From Glandiceps talaboti (lineage: Eukaryota > Hemichordata > Enteropneusta > Spengelidae), in contig NC_135565.1 of NCBI RefSeq assembly GCF_964340395.1, positions 13,696,709 through 13,760,708 on the forward strand: 64,000 nt of DNA. Direction: 5' to 3'. The position numbers and the translations under genes are program-made. Shown piece by piece: positions 62,721-64,000 of this stretch. The stretch's first letter is position 1. Every line of letters starts with the position of its first letter. Under the pieces are notes generated by a model that did not search any database, was not told the origin of the DNA, and saw nothing but the letters and a program-made list of their open reading frames with translations.

Positions 62721-63248
62721 CAATGACAACGATATGACGATGATGGTAACAAAGATCGGGATGAAGATAATGATGACAGTGACAGTAACAATGATTATAA
62801 TTGTGATAATGATAATGACACTGATGTTAACAAAGTCTTGTCATAGTGAACATCTACAAAAATATTGTTAGGGTAGGGCATTGGAATTTTTGTATACCAT
62901 GTATTTCTATGTGTATGTTATTGTAATGCACTGCTTGAACTCATTACCTGTATTTCGAACAAACCACTGACCTATCTCCTGTTTTCTCCCTCTTTGTGCT
63001 CTCACACACCAGAGGATCTGTATTTATTACTTTAAACAGATGTCAATATTTTCGTTGTGTGCTTATCAAAATTATATCTTAATAGTTATATAGATGTATA
63101 GATGATATTATCATAGAATGCACCTCAGATATAGAATCTTAAGACTTCCGCTGTTACTTTGTTTAAGAAAAATCCAAACTATTCTCAGTTAAAATTATTG
63201 AATTAATGAATCAGTACACATTTTGAAATACAGGTGAAAAGGATATTC

Positions 63249-63362
63249 AAATTTAGTCATTTTGGAATCCAATATGGCTGCCATATCCAAATTTAGTCAT
63301 TTTGGAATCCAATATGGCTGCCATATCCAAATTTAGTCATTTTGGAATCCAATATGGCTGCC
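63249..63362. repeat. 40-bp tandem repeat, nearly three identical copies
   Basis: The unit is AAATTTAGTCATTTTGGAAT followed by CCAATATGGCTGCCATATCC, starting at 63249, 63289 and 63329, identical by eye. Each copy contains AATATGGCTGCC, which resembles the YY1 consensus on the + strand; whether that matters is unknown. Confidence 0.95.
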
Positions 63363-63447
63363 AATTATTTTGAAAAATGAAAAATTGTTGAAAACAAGAT
63401 GGGAACCTCAAAATTTCTTGTATTATTTCAAAAGGACCCAGAACAAG

Positions 63448-63535
63448 CTTTCATATGGCAAAGTTTGGAGAGAATTGTTAGGAACTTTTATTTTCAGGGA
63501 TATTTATCCCTGAGGTGCATTCTAATTCTACCTTA
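63448..63535. repeat. Dispersed repeat, copy 2 (partner at 4388-4475)
   Basis: CTTTCATATGGCAAAGTTTG, a GTTAGGAACT-like block, ATTTTCAGGGA and GGTGCATTC occur in the same order and spacing as at 4397-4472. Diverged. Confidence 0.75.
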
Positions 63536-64000
63536 GAAATGAAACGGTTTAAAAAACTTAAGGGTTTCCTTTGATTCCATATGAAGACCAATTTATGATT
63601 TAAAGGGGCAATTCTAAAGCCACAGGAGAAATTTGATTTTGTGGAGATATGGGAATTATAGAAAGGTGTTCAGTTGTTTTTGGCATGTCATTTGGAGAAC
63701 TCTACCAGTCAAGTATTTATCACATTTCCAAATAATCCCTGGCTGCGTTGCCTGTATAAGGAAAAAGGGGGTGTATGGGAAAGGTGGTACGCAGTTGCTT
63801 CTTTTCAACAACAAAACATACGGCTGTGAGGTTTTTGTACAATGTAAAATTAATTAATGTGTACACTTGTTTTAATCAGTGTTATTCATGCTATTGCTGA
63901 TTATTAATCAGAGAGACAAAAATGAGGAATCTCAAGTCTAAGAAAATAGAAATGTTTTTGTAGTAGATTTTGGGAATCAAGTGACAAGAGTCTGTTATCT

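Larger units (their letters stand above)
60356..64000 (+). other. PPFIA: Start of the next liprin-alpha intron (incomplete)
   Basis: Begins GTGAGT. No sequence resembling the expected following exon (a LIQEEKE-like start completing an Arg codon) was found, so the intron exceeds 3.6 kb. It contains dispersed repeats at 61562-61870, a trinucleotide repeat at 62408-62720, a 40-bp triple repeat at 63249-63362 and a repeat shared with 4385 at 63448-63535. The stretches 60360-61560 and 62830-63240 show nothing recognisable. Confidence 0.85.

Noticed and set aside
62358-62791. Antisense open frames of 123 and 142 codons
   Set aside because: They are poly-Ser, poly-His and poly-Ile readings of the GAT/GAC repeat in the liprin intron.
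63000-63045. Possible next liprin exon after CTCACACACCAG
   Set aside because: The sequence after the AG reads AGGATCTGTATTTATTAC, which does not encode the expected LIQEEKE-like segment and meets stops.

Overview
The window is a stretch of an AT-rich animal nuclear genome, probably from a marine invertebrate. It carries the central part of one gene: liprin-alpha (PPFIA / Syd-2 family), read on the + strand. Twelve coding exons lie between 14313 and 60355. Each has an AG acceptor and a GT donor, and together they give an open frame of about 611 codons. The protein is the N-terminal coiled-coil half of liprin-alpha, a presynaptic active-zone scaffold, from the segment ending ERNNTR to the conserved block around [20 protein letters not shown]. 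The start codon, the first exons and the C-terminal SAM-domain exons are not in the window. The species cannot be fixed from the sequence. Spliceosomal introns, abundant tetranucleotide microsatellites and a frequent palindromic ACATGTACATGT-type motif fit a lophotrochozoan or invertebrate deuterostome.

Layout. 1-14312 has no recognisable coding sequence and is read as upstream intron or 5' region. Exon 1 of the window is at 14313-14414, exon 2 at 23977-24141 and exon 3 at 25261-25335. A 29-kb intron follows (25336-54429). Nine closely spaced exons then run from 54430 to 60355 with introns of 346-748 bp. 60356-64000 is the start of another intron. All exon junctions are phase 0 except the last two donors, which leave two bases (phase 2).

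The non-coding part is dense in small non-autonomous DNA elements and tandem repeats. There are at least eight inverted-repeat or foldback families. One is a nearly perfect 354-bp palindrome with a second copy 35 kb away; another is a 707-bp element with a 9-bp target-site duplication. Tandem repeats have units of 28, 32, 40, 41, 47, about 62/247, 105 and 110 bp, and there are many microsatellites. No transposase, reverse transcriptase, tRNA or rRNA was recognised.

The most unusual feature is that local tandem duplication has copied splice acceptors. Upstream of exon 2 there is an array of roughly 110-bp units, each carrying a degenerate or intact copy of the exon 2 acceptor and its first codons. 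Upstream of exon 12 there is a decayed duplicate of the acceptor and the first nine or so codons, ending in an in-frame stop. Every intact decoy acceptor leads quickly to a stop codon.
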